From Halomarina salina (GTDB lineage: Archaea; Halobacteriota; Halobacteria; Halobacteriales; Haloarculaceae), in assembly GCF_023074835.1 (NCBI RefSeq), contig NZ_JALLGW010000001.1, positions 1,798,001 to 1,862,000 of the forward strand: DNA of 64,000 nucleotides, in the 5' to 3' direction. Shown here piece by piece: positions 50,560 to 60,198 of the stretch. A program made the translations under genes and the position numbers. The stretch's first letter is position 1. Each line of letters opens with the position of its first letter. A model generated the notes under the pieces. It ran no database searches and had not been told where the DNA came from. It saw only the letters and a list, made by a program, of their open reading frames with translations.

Positions 50560-50668
50560 GAGCGCGTCGGTGAGTGGCGGCGAGATAGCGACCGGCGGTC
50601 GTGCCGACGCTCCGTGATTAGAACAGACGGGGAGCGGCGGCCGATGTCCCGTCGTAGAACTCGATCGG

Positions 50669-50827
50669 TCAGTCGTGGTCCGGACAGCGACCGCGGTACT
50701 CCGACTGGTTGGCGGGGCCGACCATCCCGTCGATGGTCAGGTCCGACCACCCGTCGGCGCGGGCGGCGTGCTCGTCGTCGTACTTCTCGCTTCGCGAACA
50801 CTCCTCGCAGGAGACGAAGACGCTCAT
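50669..50827 (-). CDS. 52-residue small zinc protein
   Basis: A short acidic protein: SVFVSCEECSRSEKYDDE, then YRGRCPDHD at the end. CxxC and a terminal C-P-D-H could form one zinc site. The composition is haloarchaeal. The ATG at 50827 is preferred to a longer frame beginning at 50902. Function unknown. Small proteins of this pattern are frequent in Halobacteria. Confidence 0.55.
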   Translation of the reverse strand: MSVFVSCEECSRSEKYDDEHAARADGWSDLTIDGMVGPANQSEYRGRCPDHD

Positions 50828-50970
50828 GGTATCCGATAGCTTCCCACGCCTTATCAACACCACGGGCACGCTCGCCGACCTGTACGCATCCGGAGTGGAC
50901 ACCGTCCAGCCGTCCCGAACACGCCGACGCGAACGCGGTTCTTATCACCGGGTAGGTCCGAGAGGCGGGC

Positions 50971-52029
50971 ATGAACACGGCCGAGCAGTTGGACCGACTC
51001 GACCGGGCGGTCCTCAACGCCTTTCAGGGCGGGTTCCCGGTCTGTGAGCGGCCGTTCGACCCGGCGAGCGCTGCACTCCGCGAGCGGGGCGTCGACGTGA
51101 CCGCCGACGAACTCCTCGACCGCGTCCAGCACCTCGACGAGGAAGGGGTCCTGACGCGGTTCGGTGCGCTCGTGAACGCGGAGGCCATCGGCGGGACGGC
51201 GACGCTCGTGGCGATGCACGCCCCGCCCGACCGGTTCGACGAGGTGGCCGAACAGGTCAACGCCCACCGCGAGGTGGCTCACAACTACGAGCGCGAACAC
51301 CCGCACCTCAACATGTGGTTCGTCGTCAGCGTGGCCGACGAGGAGGAGGTCGAACGCGTGCTGGCCGACATCGAGGCGGAGACGGTCCAGGAGACGTACA
51401 ACCTGCCGAAGGAACGCGAGTTCCGCGTCGAGGCGAAGTTCCTGCTCGACGGCCCCGTCGCCGACGGCGACGTCGACCTGTCGCACCTCGGCCCGGACGT
51501 GACGCCGGAGGAGCGGACGACGCTGACGCCCGCGGAGCGGGACCTGGTCCTCGAAATCCAGGGCGGCCTCCCGATTACGGCGACGCCCTACGCCGACGTC
51601 GCCGACGCCGTCGGACAGGACACCGACTGGGTCGTCCGTACGATCAAACGGTTCGACCTGGAGGGGAAGGTCCGCCGCGTCGGCGTCATCCCGAACCACT
51701 ACGCGCTGGGGTACAGCGAGAACGGGATGACGGTCTGGAACGTGCCCGACGACCTGGTCGAGGAGGTCGGCCCCGCCGTCGCGTCGCTGGACTTCGTCAC
51801 GCACTGCTACCAGCGGCCCCGCCACGAGGGCGTCTGGCCGTACAACTTCTTCGCGATGACTCACGGCCGGAGCGAGGCCGAGAGCCGCGAGCGCATCGAT
51901 CAGGTCCACGACCGGATGGACGAATTCTGGGAGGTGGGCGAGGAGGACTGGGACACGCTGTTCTCGACGCGCATCCTGAAGAAGACCGGCATCAGGATGG
52001 CCGAACGCGCGGACGCGAACACGGAGTAG
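50971..52029 (+). CDS. ahbAB: Siroheme decarboxylase, AhbA-AhbB fusion
   Basis: A 352-residue protein made of two Lrp/AsnC-like halves: residues about 1-165 (LDRAVLNAFQGGFPVCERPF, HNYEREHPHLNMWFVVS) and 170-350 (RDLVLEIQGGLPITATPYADVA, HCYQRPRHEGVWPYNFFAM). This is the AhbA/AhbB architecture of siroheme decarboxylase, making 12,18-didecarboxysiroheme in the archaeal heme pathway. In Halobacteria both subunits occur separately or fused; here they are one chain. Followed by precorrin-2 dehydrogenase and hemA, in one direction. Confidence 0.92.
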   Translation: MNTAEQLDRLDRAVLNAFQGGFPVCERPFDPASAALRERGVDVTADELLDRVQHLDEEGVLTRFGALVNAEAIGGTATLVAMHAPPDRFDEVAEQVNAHREVAHNYEREHPHLNMWFVVSVADEEEVERVLADIEAETVQETYNLPKEREFRVEAKFLLDGPVADGDVDLSHLGPDVTPEERTTLTPAERDLVLEIQGGLPITATPYADVADAVGQDTDWVVRTIKRFDLEGKVRRVGVIPNHYALGYSENGMTVWNVPDDLVEEVGPAVASLDFVTHCYQRPRHEGVWPYNFFAMTHGRSEAESRERIDQVHDRMDEFWEVGEEDWDTLFSTRILKKTGIRMAERADANTE

Positions 52030-52037
52030 CGGTCGTC

Positions 52038-52676
52038 GTGCTCCCACTGCTCCACGACCTGTCCGACGAGACGGTGCTCGTCTTCGGCGGCGGCCGCGTC
52101 GGTGCCCGGCGCGCCCGAACGTTCGCTGCGGAGAGTCGGGTGGTCGTCGTCAGCCCGGCGTTCGCCGAGCGTTCGTTCGGCGACGCCGACCGCGTCCGAG
52201 CGGCCCCCGGACCTGACGAGGTGGGCGACTGGGTCGAACGCTTCGGCCCGGCGCTCGTGGTCGCGGCGACCGACGACGAAGCGGTCAACGCTGCCGTCGA
52301 GACGAGCGCCCGCGACCGTGACCTGCTGTACAACCGCGCCGACCGGGCGGGCGAACGCGACCCCGACCACGTCGCTGTCCCCTCCATCGTCCGCGAGGGG
52401 GAGGTGGTCGTGGGCCTCTCGACCGGCGTCCCGGCGCTGACGAAGGTGCTCCGCCGGCGCGTCGAGCGAGAGGTCGAGGGGGCGGGCGAACTGGCGACGC
52501 TGCTGGCCGAGACTCGCCGAGACCTCCGGGCTGAGCACCCCCCGGAACGGCGGCGTGCGGCCCTCCGTGCGGTGGTTCGCTCCGACCGGGTTTGGAAGGC
52601 TTTAGGTGATGGAGGCGCTAAGCCCCGACAGATAGTGGACGAAATCGTCTCCGAACACCTGGGTGAGTCGCCGTGA
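52038..52676 (+). CDS. Precorrin-2 dehydrogenase / sirohydrochlorin ferrochelatase-like protein
   Basis: A 212-residue protein with an NAD-binding start (ETVLVFGGGRVGARRARTF), the siroheme-synthase-like core (LLYNRADRAGERDPDHVAVPSIVREGEVVVGLSTGVPALTKVLRRRVE) and a small C-terminal helical part. It oxidises precorrin-2 to sirohydrochlorin; ferrochelatase action is uncertain as in SirC-type enzymes. The start is GTG at 52038. Its TGA overlaps the GTG of hemA (52673-52676), so translation is coupled. Confidence 0.9.
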   Translation: MLPLLHDLSDETVLVFGGGRVGARRARTFAAESRVVVVSPAFAERSFGDADRVRAAPGPDEVGDWVERFGPALVVAATDDEAVNAAVETSARDRDLLYNRADRAGERDPDHVAVPSIVREGEVVVGLSTGVPALTKVLRRRVEREVEGAGELATLLAETRRDLRAEHPPERRRAALRAVVRSDRVWKALGDGGAKPRQIVDEIVSEHLGESP

Positions 52677-54019
52677 CCGCCGCGAGTGTCATCGCCGGGG
52701 TCAGCGTCGCCCACCAGCGCGCGGACCTCGACGCCATCGACGCGGCGGCCGCCGAGGACGCCCGCGCGATGGTCGGCTCGCTGCTCGACGTCCCCGAGGT
52801 CGACGAGGCGTTCGCCCTCCAGACGTGCAACCGGGTGGAGGCGTTCGTCGTCACCGACGACGGCGCTGCTGGTCGGTCCGCACTCGCGACCGTCGTCGAG
52901 GACGTGCCCGCCGAGAGCGTGACGACGATGGACCACGAGACGAGCCTCCGGCACCTCATGCGCGTCGCCTGCGGCCTGGAGTCGCTCGTCGTCGGCGAGG
53001 ACCAGATTCTCGGGCAGTTCCGGGACGCGTACCTCGCCGCCCGAGCGGCGGGCGGCGTCGGTCCCGTCCTCGAAGAGGCGCTGACGAAGGCCATCCACGT
53101 CGGCGAACGGGCGCGCTCCGAGACGGCCATCAACGAGGGCGTCGTCTCGCTCGGGAGCGCGGCGGTCCGCCTCGCCGAGTCGGACCTCGACGACGGCCTC
53201 GACGACACGACCGCACTCGTCGTCGGGACGGGCGAGATGGGGACGCTCGCAGCGCGGTCGCTCGCCGAACGCGTCGACCACGTCGTCGTCGCAAACCGGA
53301 CGCTCGCCAACGCGGAGCACGTCGCGCGGACGCTCGACACCGAGACGAGCGTCGTCGGTCTCGGTGCACTCGCACCGGCGCTCGAAGTCGCGGACGTCGT
53401 CGTCTCGGCGACGAGCGCCTCGGGCGCGGTCATCGACGCCGACCACCTGGCGACGGCCGGCGAGACGTACCTCGTGGACCTCGCGCGCCCCCGCGACATC
53501 TGCGACTCCGTCGAGTCGCTGAGGCACGTCACGGTCGTCGACCTGGACACGCTCCAGGACGTAACCGACGCCACCGCCGAACAGCGCGCGCTGGCAGCCC
53601 GCGAGGTCGAGGCGATGATTGACCGCGAGTTCGAGAACCTGCTTGCCCAGTACAAGCGCAAACGCGCCGACGAGGTCATCGGCGCGATGTACGAGGGGGC
53701 AGAGCGCATCAAGGGGAAGGAGCTCGCCACCGCGATGTCCCGGCTCGACGCGGCCGAGACCGACGCGGAGCGCCGCGAGGTCGTCGAGTCGCTCGCCGAC
53801 GCGCTGGTCGGGCAACTGCTGGCCGCCCCGACGCAGAGCCTCCGCGACGCCGCCGAGCGCGACGACTGGTCGACCATCCACACCGCGCTCCGCCTGTTCG
53901 ACCCGAGCGACGGTGGGGAGTCCGTTCCACCGATACCGTCGAACGCGGCCCCCGAGGACCTCCCCGAGTCCGTCCGCGACAGCATGCCCCAGGGCGTGTT
54001 CGAACAGCTCGACGACTGA
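52673..54019 (+). CDS. hemA: Glutamyl-tRNA reductase HemA
   Basis: A 448-residue enzyme for the first committed step of tetrapyrrole synthesis, reducing Glu-tRNA to glutamate-1-semialdehyde. The catalytic cysteine is C52 in LQTCNRVEAF. GLESLVVGEDQILGQFRDAY, a Rossmann-type VVGTGEMGTLAARSL and the dimerisation domain (about residues 310-400) are present. GTG start overlapping the previous stop. With ahbAB and the precorrin-2 dehydrogenase it forms a heme-pathway operon. Confidence 0.96.
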   Translation: MTAASVIAGVSVAHQRADLDAIDAAAAEDARAMVGSLLDVPEVDEAFALQTCNRVEAFVVTDDGAAGRSALATVVEDVPAESVTTMDHETSLRHLMRVACGLESLVVGEDQILGQFRDAYLAARAAGGVGPVLEEALTKAIHVGERARSETAINEGVVSLGSAAVRLAESDLDDGLDDTTALVVGTGEMGTLAARSLAERVDHVVVANRTLANAEHVARTLDTETSVVGLGALAPALEVADVVVSATSASGAVIDADHLATAGETYLVDLARPRDICDSVESLRHVTVVDLDTLQDVTDATAEQRALAAREVEAMIDREFENLLAQYKRKRADEVIGAMYEGAERIKGKELATAMSRLDAAETDAERREVVESLADALVGQLLAAPTQSLRDAAERDDWSTIHTALRLFDPSDGGESVPPIPSNAAPEDLPESVRDSMPQGVFEQLDD

Positions 54020-54114
54020 ACGCGCTCCGGCTCGTCGCCCGCCGACGCTCCGCCGGGCGTCACTCGACGCCCGCGCCACGATGCCTTTTTGCCGTCACGC
54101 TCACGTCCTGAGAT

Positions 54115-55380
54115 ATGACACTCGACCCGGTGCACTTCGAGGGCATCACACGGCTCGCCGGGCGCATCCGGCAGGACGTGGACGCGAGCGACCACCGGGC
54201 GTTCGCACAGCAGGTCTGGGACGACTGGCTCGACCCGCTGCGCGAGGACGGCGACGTGCTACTGGAACCGCTCGGCGAGCACCGCCGCCGGATGATGCCC
54301 ATCGACGAGGCGGCGCTCCAGCCCGACCGCTTCGAGACGCGCCACGGTCTCGACTCGGGGACCATCAACCCGACGACGTTCAAGAACGGCGTGGTCCTCG
54401 ACGTGGCGCAGGCGGCGATGAGCGCCGTCCCGTCGGACCTCGACCTCCACCGCGGCCGGACGACGGTGATGACCGTCCACACGAACGACGCGATGGCCGA
54501 CCTCAACGGCGACTGGACGATGTTCGACGAGGGGTACACCCGCGGCCGGGTGCTCCACGCGCCCCGCGTCGACCGCTACGAGACGGCCGTCGTCCACGAC
54601 CTCGCGCTGTTCCTCGCCGAGAGCTCCCACGCCCTCGACAACGCAGAGGTCGTCCACGACCTGCTGGTGATGGACGGGCCCGTCTACCCGAAGGGCCTGC
54701 TCAACTGGGCGAACCGGGAACCCGAACTCGCCGACCTGCTCGCCGAGGACGAGCGTCCGCGCGACGTCATCGAGAACTACATCCGCCTCGTGGAGTCGTT
54801 CGCGGCGCGTGACGTGCCGCTCTGTGGGTTCGTCAAGACGCCAATCACCCGCGCCATCACCCGGACGGTCCGCGAACAGCGGGGCAACGCGCCCTGGGTC
54901 AATGACGCCGCGTTCTTCTCGCAGGTGCTCGAACGCCGCGAGCGCCTCGACGGTCCCGACGGCCCGGAACACGAACGCGTCACGGACGCCCTGACGTTCA
55001 CGAACTGGTTCGTCTCTCGGGGCGGGGCGGACCGCGCGCTCTCGACGCTCGGCGACGCGTTCGGCATCGACCGACGCCTCCCCCCCGAGGCGTACGAGGT
55101 GACGTTCTGCGTCGTCTACGACCCGCGGACCGACGTGGTCTACCGCCTCGAAGCGCCCGCGACGTTCACCGCCGACGAGGACCAGCGCGAGGCGCTCCTC
55201 ATGCAGGTGCTCAAGGGAGTCGCCGTCGAGCGCGGCCCGCCGATGGCCGTCGCAAAGGCCGACGGCCTCGCACAGATCGGTCGCGCCGAGACCGACGCCC
55301 TCCGCAGCGCCCTCGAACAGGCGTTCGACACCGAGGCCGACACCACCTACGACGACGAGCGCTGGGGCCTGCTGGAGTGA
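54115..55380 (+). CDS. nurA: NurA-type 5'-3' nuclease
   Basis: A 421-residue NurA, partner of HerA in resecting DNA ends before recombination. It has the NurA-domain patterns FKNGVVLDVAQAAMSAV (with a likely metal Asp), LLVMDGPVYPKGLL (second Asp), CGFVKTP and VTFCVVYDPRTDVVYRLEAP; length is normal for haloarchaeal members. herA lies about 2 kb downstream in the same direction, with two opposite-strand genes between them, so they are not in a simple operon. Confidence 0.92.
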   Translation: MTLDPVHFEGITRLAGRIRQDVDASDHRAFAQQVWDDWLDPLREDGDVLLEPLGEHRRRMMPIDEAALQPDRFETRHGLDSGTINPTTFKNGVVLDVAQAAMSAVPSDLDLHRGRTTVMTVHTNDAMADLNGDWTMFDEGYTRGRVLHAPRVDRYETAVVHDLALFLAESSHALDNAEVVHDLLVMDGPVYPKGLLNWANREPELADLLAEDERPRDVIENYIRLVESFAARDVPLCGFVKTPITRAITRTVREQRGNAPWVNDAAFFSQVLERRERLDGPDGPEHERVTDALTFTNWFVSRGGADRALSTLGDAFGIDRRLPPEAYEVTFCVVYDPRTDVVYRLEAPATFTADEDQREALLMQVLKGVAVERGPPMAVAKADGLAQIGRAETDALRSALEQAFDTEADTTYDDERWGLLE

Positions 55381-55582
55381 TACCGTCGACGACCGCCCCC
55401 GCAGACCACGGCGGTGGGCGGGACTGAAAGGGGCCGGGTTCTCGGCGACGGAGCGGACGGGAGAGCACCGCAGCGACCGGAGGGAGCGAGGAGCGCGCCC
55501 GCCGCACCGAGTCGAGAACGCGGGGGCTTTCGAGGCGGTCTGAGTTACTCCACAGATAGAACAGCCGAAACCAGCTAAAACG

Positions 55583-55924
55583 TCATCTGGCGCCGGGTTG
55601 AGTCTTCTCCATCTCTATCTCCACATTCTTCTCGGGGACGCCGACGCGGGCGAACTGCGTGCGGATGTGGTCTTCGGCGGCCGCGACGCCCTGGTCGCGC
55701 GTCTCGAACCCGCGGGGCATCGGCGACTCGAACGCGACCTGCAGCTCGCGTCCGTCGATGACCTGCGTCTGCCCGCCGCTCTCGACCTCGTAGAACTCGT
55801 CGCAGATCCAGACGTAGGGCGCGTCCTCGTCGGGTGCGCCCTTGAACTCGGGGGGACGCTCGCCACGCTCGTACAGCGTGCCGGTGAGCGCCGTGCCCCC
55901 GCCGTGACCGCGAATCAATAACAT
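55583..55924 (-). CDS. DUF7113-type haloarchaeal protein
   Basis: A 113-residue protein: MLLIRGHGGGTALTGTLYERGE, PYVWICDEFYEVESGGQ, LQVAFESPMPRGFETRDQGVAAAEDHIRTQF and a terminal beta strand with EIEMEK. It belongs to a Halobacteria-only family I recall as DUF7113. Cytoplasmic. It sits between nurA and herA on the opposite strand, which may be coincidental. Function unknown. Confidence 0.65.
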   Translation of the reverse strand: MLLIRGHGGGTALTGTLYERGERPPEFKGAPDEDAPYVWICDEFYEVESGGQTQVIDGRELQVAFESPMPRGFETRDQGVAAAEDHIRTQFARVGVPEKNVEIEMEKTQPGAR

Positions 55925-56047
55925 TGTGACAGATACGTCGTCACGGCGGAAAAGGCTGTTCGGACAGTGACGACGGGCGTCAGACGGCGGTTCGGAAATC
56001 AGTGAGTGGCCCCGACGCGCACCCGACAGTCACGCCGAGTCGAGCGC

Positions 56048-57178
56048 TCACGCGGCGTCGTGTCCGCCGACCAGGTCGTCGAACGCCGCGGGCGAGAGGT
56101 GGAGGACGTCGCCGTGGGCGGCGCTCGTGTTGAACGGGTTGACGAGCAGGCCGCCGTCGGGGGCGACGCCGAGGAAGACGTACGCGCCGGTGGTCGGGAC
56201 CGGTCCGACGTGTTCGCTGACGGTCCGGCGACGGCCGAACGCGAACAGTTCGTGCCACTGCTCGAAGCCGGTGCGCTCGGAGGCGGCGAGGACCCGGGCG
56301 GTCCGCCCCGCCGTGTTGCGCCGCATCGACGCGGGAGCGGTGCTGTCGACGCCGGCCTCGGCGGCCGTCGAGAGGACGACCCACGTCTCATCCGTCGCGG
56401 TCAGCGTCTCCGCGTAGAACACCGGGGCGTCCGTCTCGCCGACGCGTTCCGGTTCGACCCCGTCGCGGTCGAACCGGTCGCGGTCGAGGCGGAACAGCCC
56501 CACCGAGTCGAGGTACGCCGAGTCGACGCCCCAGACGACCGCCGACTCGGTGAACGCCAGTTCGACCGCGCGCCAGTCCTGTCCACCCCGACCGACCGTC
56601 TCGAACCGGTCGCCGTCGAACCGGCCGACGATGCACTCGCCCTCGGCGTCGCCGGTCGTTCCCCAGAGCGCGCCGGAGTACGGGTCGGTGGCGACGCTGT
56701 GGAAGTGGCGGACGTCGGTGCGCTCGTGGAACGTCGACCACGACTCCCCGCGGTCGTGGCTGACGAGGACGCGCGCCGGGTCGTCGCCGAGCGGGTACTC
56801 AGCGAGGTAGACGGCGTCGTCGGTGACGCAGACCGAGGTGGGGAGGACGCCCATCGGCCCGGAGCTGTCGGGCAGGTCCCGGACGACGCGCCACGACCGG
56901 CCGCCGTCCGTGGAGCGGAACAGCCAGCGGTCGGCCGTCGCGAGCAGTGCGTCGTCGCCAAGCGGCCAGACGTTGGTCGTCGTGATTGACCCGGTGAGCA
57001 GTTCGAGGAGTCGTCGGGTCGGCCACCGGGTCGTCAGGGAGAACGGGAGGTTCGTCGGGCCGGCGTCGGGGACGGGCAGCGTCCCCCGTGGCTGGAACCC
57101 GGTCTCCTCGGCCCACCGCCCGACCGTGGTTCCCTCCGTGCAGTACACGACGTCGTCGACGGTGCCGCCGAGTTTCAT
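56048..57178 (-). CDS. Sialidase/BNR-like beta-propeller protein
   Basis: A 376-residue protein with Asp-box repeats typical of BNR/sialidase-like propellers: FRSTDGGRSWRVV, VLVSHDRGESWSTF and similar blade patterns through the chain. No signal peptide is evident, so it is probably cytoplasmic. No catalytic sialidase arginines are recognised, so it is more likely a binding scaffold. Opposite strand between nurA and herA. Confidence 0.75.
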   Translation of the reverse strand: MKLGGTVDDVVYCTEGTTVGRWAEETGFQPRGTLPVPDAGPTNLPFSLTTRWPTRRLLELLTGSITTTNVWPLGDDALLATADRWLFRSTDGGRSWRVVRDLPDSSGPMGVLPTSVCVTDDAVYLAEYPLGDDPARVLVSHDRGESWSTFHERTDVRHFHSVATDPYSGALWGTTGDAEGECIVGRFDGDRFETVGRGGQDWRAVELAFTESAVVWGVDSAYLDSVGLFRLDRDRFDRDGVEPERVGETDAPVFYAETLTATDETWVVLSTAAEAGVDSTAPASMRRNTAGRTARVLAASERTGFEQWHELFAFGRRRTVSEHVGPVPTTGAYVFLGVAPDGGLLVNPFNTSAAHGDVLHLSPAAFDDLVGGHDAA

Positions 57179-57322
57179 CTACCGTTCGGGACCACGGAGT
57201 CGCCCGTAAACCTTCTGACGGCGCGACGTGCGTCCCGCGGGACACCGAACCGGCGTCACCGCGGTGTCTCGTCCAGGAGGCGCAGGGAAACGGGTTTGTA
57301 TCCGTAGCCCGACCCGCGAGAT

Positions 57323-59272
57323 ATGACCGACCTCGGGGACTTCTCCGGTTTCTCGGCGGACGACCCTGACGCCGACCGCTCGACCGAGGACGAGAGCGAC
57401 GAGACCACCGCGAACGCCGACACGACGAGCGAGCAGTCGAGCGACGCGACCGAACCGACCGACGAGTCCGCGGACGCGACGGGGGCGACGGCGGACTCGA
57501 CCGCCGGGTCGTCGGCCGGGTCGACGACCGACGCCACGAGGTCGACGGCCGCAGAGCGCAGCGTCGAACCCGACGACTTCCAGCGCGTCGACCGCCCGAA
57601 CATCGGGCAGGACCGGGGCATCGGCACGCTGTCGGCCTCCGCCGGACTCGTCATCAGCGAGGACGAACGCGACACCTGTCTGCGGGCGTACGTCACCGTC
57701 TCGAACCGTTCTGACGTGCGTATCGGCTCGTATCTCCTCGCCCAGTACCCCGACGGAGAGCGCCTTTTCTGCCGGATTACGGCCCTCGAATACGTCCAGG
57801 AGTTCCGGTCGGACGACGCCAACGAGATCCACGCCCGGCGGGCGATGCGGACGCGGGGCATCGACGAACAGGACTACAAGTTCATGGCGACGCTGGAACC
57901 CGTCGCCGTCCTCTACGACGACGGCGACGGCCTGAAACGGCGGATGACCGACCGCGTGCCGAAACCCGAGACGGTGGTGCGACCCGCGACCGACCCCGAG
58001 GAGATAAAGACGGGGCTGAAGATGCCCGAAGACGGCGTATTCCTCGGCCACCTCGCGGTCGGTGGCGAGAAGGTCCGCGCGGCGACGCAACCCCCGACGG
58101 TGGACTACCGCCTGAAGGACGACTACGACTCGGGCGACCCCCTCGTCTTCCGCCACACGCTCGTCGCCGGGGGGACCGGGTCGGGGAAGACCCACGCCGC
58201 GAAGAACGTCCTCCGGCAGTATCTCGGACGGACCTACGAGATGAGCGACGGACGCTCGCCCGAGACGGCCGTCGTCCAGTTCGACCCGCAGGACGAGTAC
58301 GCACAGATGCACGACGACAACCCGGACATCGACGACGAGACGGCCCGTCGCTACGAGTCCGAGGGTATCCGCCACGGCGGCTACGACGACACCGTCGCGT
58401 TCGTCCCGAAGGTCGGGAAGGCGACGTACGCCGCCAGCCACCACCGCGCCGAGCAGGTCGAGTTCACCATCCCGTTCTCGATGGTCCGGGACTCGAAGTG
58501 GCTGGTCGCCGGGTCGTCGCTCAACGACAACCAGTACGGCGCGCTGACCGAACTGCTCGACCGGTTCTTCCGACAGTACGGCGACGCCGGGACCTACGAC
58601 GAGTTCCGCTCGTTCATGGACGACCCCGGTCTCCGCGAGGAGCTCCACGAGTCCGGGCGGGTCCACGAGGCGACCTACGACGCGGTCAAGCGCCGCGCGC
58701 TCGGGTTCGGGGCCATCTTCGACCAGGACGCGCCGCCCATCACCGAGCAGATCCACCAGTTCGTCCGGCCCGGCGGGCTGACGGTCGTCCCGACGTACCA
58801 CCTCAACGACTCGCGGGCGAAGGAGACCGTCGTGCTGGCGCTGTCGTCGCTGCTCATCGACCAGAAACTGTCGAACGACCCCAAGTACGACCGCATCAAG
58901 GAGACGCCGCTCGTCGTCGGGATGGACGAGGCGCACAACTTCCTCGCGGACGCCGAGAGCGTCCAGGCCCGGAAGGTCGTCGGGAAGTTCACCGAGGCTG
59001 CCAAGCAGGGTCGGAAGGAGCGTCTCGGTCTGTTCCTCATCACGCAGGACCCACAGGACGTCGCCGACCCGGTGTTCAAGCAGGTCAACACCAGCGTCGT
59101 CCTCAACCTCGGCGACGAGGCCGCCATCAAGTCGGTCAACCTCCCGTCGTCGCTGGAGGGGAAGGTGCCGTACTTCGAGAAGGGACAGATGGCGGTCTAC
59201 TCGCCGGACAACTCCGAACCGGTCGAGATAATCGGGCTGTCGCAGTGCCTGACGCGCCACGGGCGGGACTGA
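57323..59272 (+). CDS. herA: HerA-type DNA translocase ATPase
   Basis: A 649-residue HerA. An acidic, low-complexity N-terminus (about residues 10-80) precedes the HAS-barrel (IGTLSASAGLVISEDERDTCL) and the RecA-like motor with Walker A GGTGSGKTH (about residue 285) and Walker B VVGMDEAHNFL, then FLITQDPQDVADPV. It forms a hexamer with NurA for end resection. Length and motifs are normal apart from the long acidic N-terminal region. Confidence 0.95.
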   Translation: MTDLGDFSGFSADDPDADRSTEDESDETTANADTTSEQSSDATEPTDESADATGATADSTAGSSAGSTTDATRSTAAERSVEPDDFQRVDRPNIGQDRGIGTLSASAGLVISEDERDTCLRAYVTVSNRSDVRIGSYLLAQYPDGERLFCRITALEYVQEFRSDDANEIHARRAMRTRGIDEQDYKFMATLEPVAVLYDDGDGLKRRMTDRVPKPETVVRPATDPEEIKTGLKMPEDGVFLGHLAVGGEKVRAATQPPTVDYRLKDDYDSGDPLVFRHTLVAGGTGSGKTHAAKNVLRQYLGRTYEMSDGRSPETAVVQFDPQDEYAQMHDDNPDIDDETARRYESEGIRHGGYDDTVAFVPKVGKATYAASHHRAEQVEFTIPFSMVRDSKWLVAGSSLNDNQYGALTELLDRFFRQYGDAGTYDEFRSFMDDPGLREELHESGRVHEATYDAVKRRALGFGAIFDQDAPPITEQIHQFVRPGGLTVVPTYHLNDSRAKETVVLALSSLLIDQKLSNDPKYDRIKETPLVVGMDEAHNFLADAESVQARKVVGKFTEAAKQGRKERLGLFLITQDPQDVADPVFKQVNTSVVLNLGDEAAIKSVNLPSSLEGKVPYFEKGQMAVYSPDNSEPVEIIGLSQCLTRHGRD

Positions 59273-59296
59273 GTCTCCCGCCCTCCGAGCGTAGCG

Positions 59297-59554
59297 TCAG
59301 CGGTTCAGCACGCGCGACCAGTCGAGGTCCATCCCGAGCCCCCACGAGGGGTGGTTCGCACGCTGGCGCAACGTGAGGCCGAGCAGGCCCGCGACCAGCG
59401 AGAGGCCGAACGAGAACATGATGGCCATGACGTAGTACGCACGGCCGAACCGGACGGCCTCGACGACGAGCCAGCACCCCCAGACGGCCGCTCCGAGAGC
59501 GACGGCGAGCGCTGCGTACGCGACGAGTCCTGTCAGCGTCGCACGGAGGGACAT
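59297..59554 (-). CDS. Small membrane protein
   Basis: An 85-residue protein with two hydrophobic helices (about residues 8-30 and 38-62) and a basic/polar tail (LRQRANHPSWGLGMDLDWSRVLNR). The start ATG at 59554 is favoured by composition. The family is Halobacteria-specific, not otherwise recognised. Divergent from the UspA gene; the two are about 80 nt apart. Confidence 0.65.
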   Translation of the reverse strand: MSLRATLTGLVAYAALAVALGAAVWGCWLVVEAVRFGRAYYVMAIMFSFGLSLVAGLLGLTLRQRANHPSWGLGMDLDWSRVLNR

Positions 59555-59632
59555 GTCCCTCGTTTCGGTAGGTAGACCTGTTGTAGCTTTCGCCCCCACA
59601 ACGCATATACCGCCGACCGAGCGATAGTCGGT

Positions 59633-60052
59633 ATGACACACGTTCTCGTCCCACTCGACGGTTCCGAGGGGGCGGAGGCGAGCCTCGCGTACGCGCTCGA
59701 CCTCTTCCCCGAGGGGCGGTTCACGCTGCTGGCGGTCATCGACCCCACGTCTGGGTTCTCGGGGGCGGGCGCACCCGGAACGTCGGAGGTGTGGTACCGG
59801 AACGCGCGCACCGAGGCGACCGAACACCTCGACGCCGCCCGCGAGACCGTCGAGGAGCGAGGCGCCGAGGTGTCGTCGGTCGTCGAGACGGGTCGCCCGG
59901 CGCGGCTCATCGTCGAGTACGCCGACGAACACGACGTCGACCACGTCGTGATGGGGACCCACAGTCGCGAGGGCGTCTCCCGCCTCCTCACCGGGAGCGT
60001 CGCCGAGGGCGTCGTCCGGCACGCGACGGTCCCCGTCACCGTCGTTCGCTGA
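59633..60052 (+). CDS. Universal stress protein UspA family
   Basis: A 139-residue UspA: HVLVPLDGSEGAEASLAYALD at the start, ATP-binding motif MGTHSREGVSRLLTGSVAEGVVRHATVPVTVV at the end. The G-2x-G-9x-G(S) pattern is met, so it probably binds ATP. Typical haloarchaeal stress protein. Single gene. Confidence 0.92.
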   Translation: MTHVLVPLDGSEGAEASLAYALDLFPEGRFTLLAVIDPTSGFSGAGAPGTSEVWYRNARTEATEHLDAARETVEERGAEVSSVVETGRPARLIVEYADEHDVDHVVMGTHSREGVSRLLTGSVAEGVVRHATVPVTVVR

Positions 60053-60198
60053 GGACGGGTCCGACGGCGGTTACTCGCTCGCGGTCGTCACTGCACGCCG
60101 GTTCCGAATCAGTTCGTCCGTCGCGAGGTACCACACCCCTCTCGGCAGCGCTCGCCGGTGGTACCGGGTTCATCCGTCTTCCGCCCCTCGATACAGTC

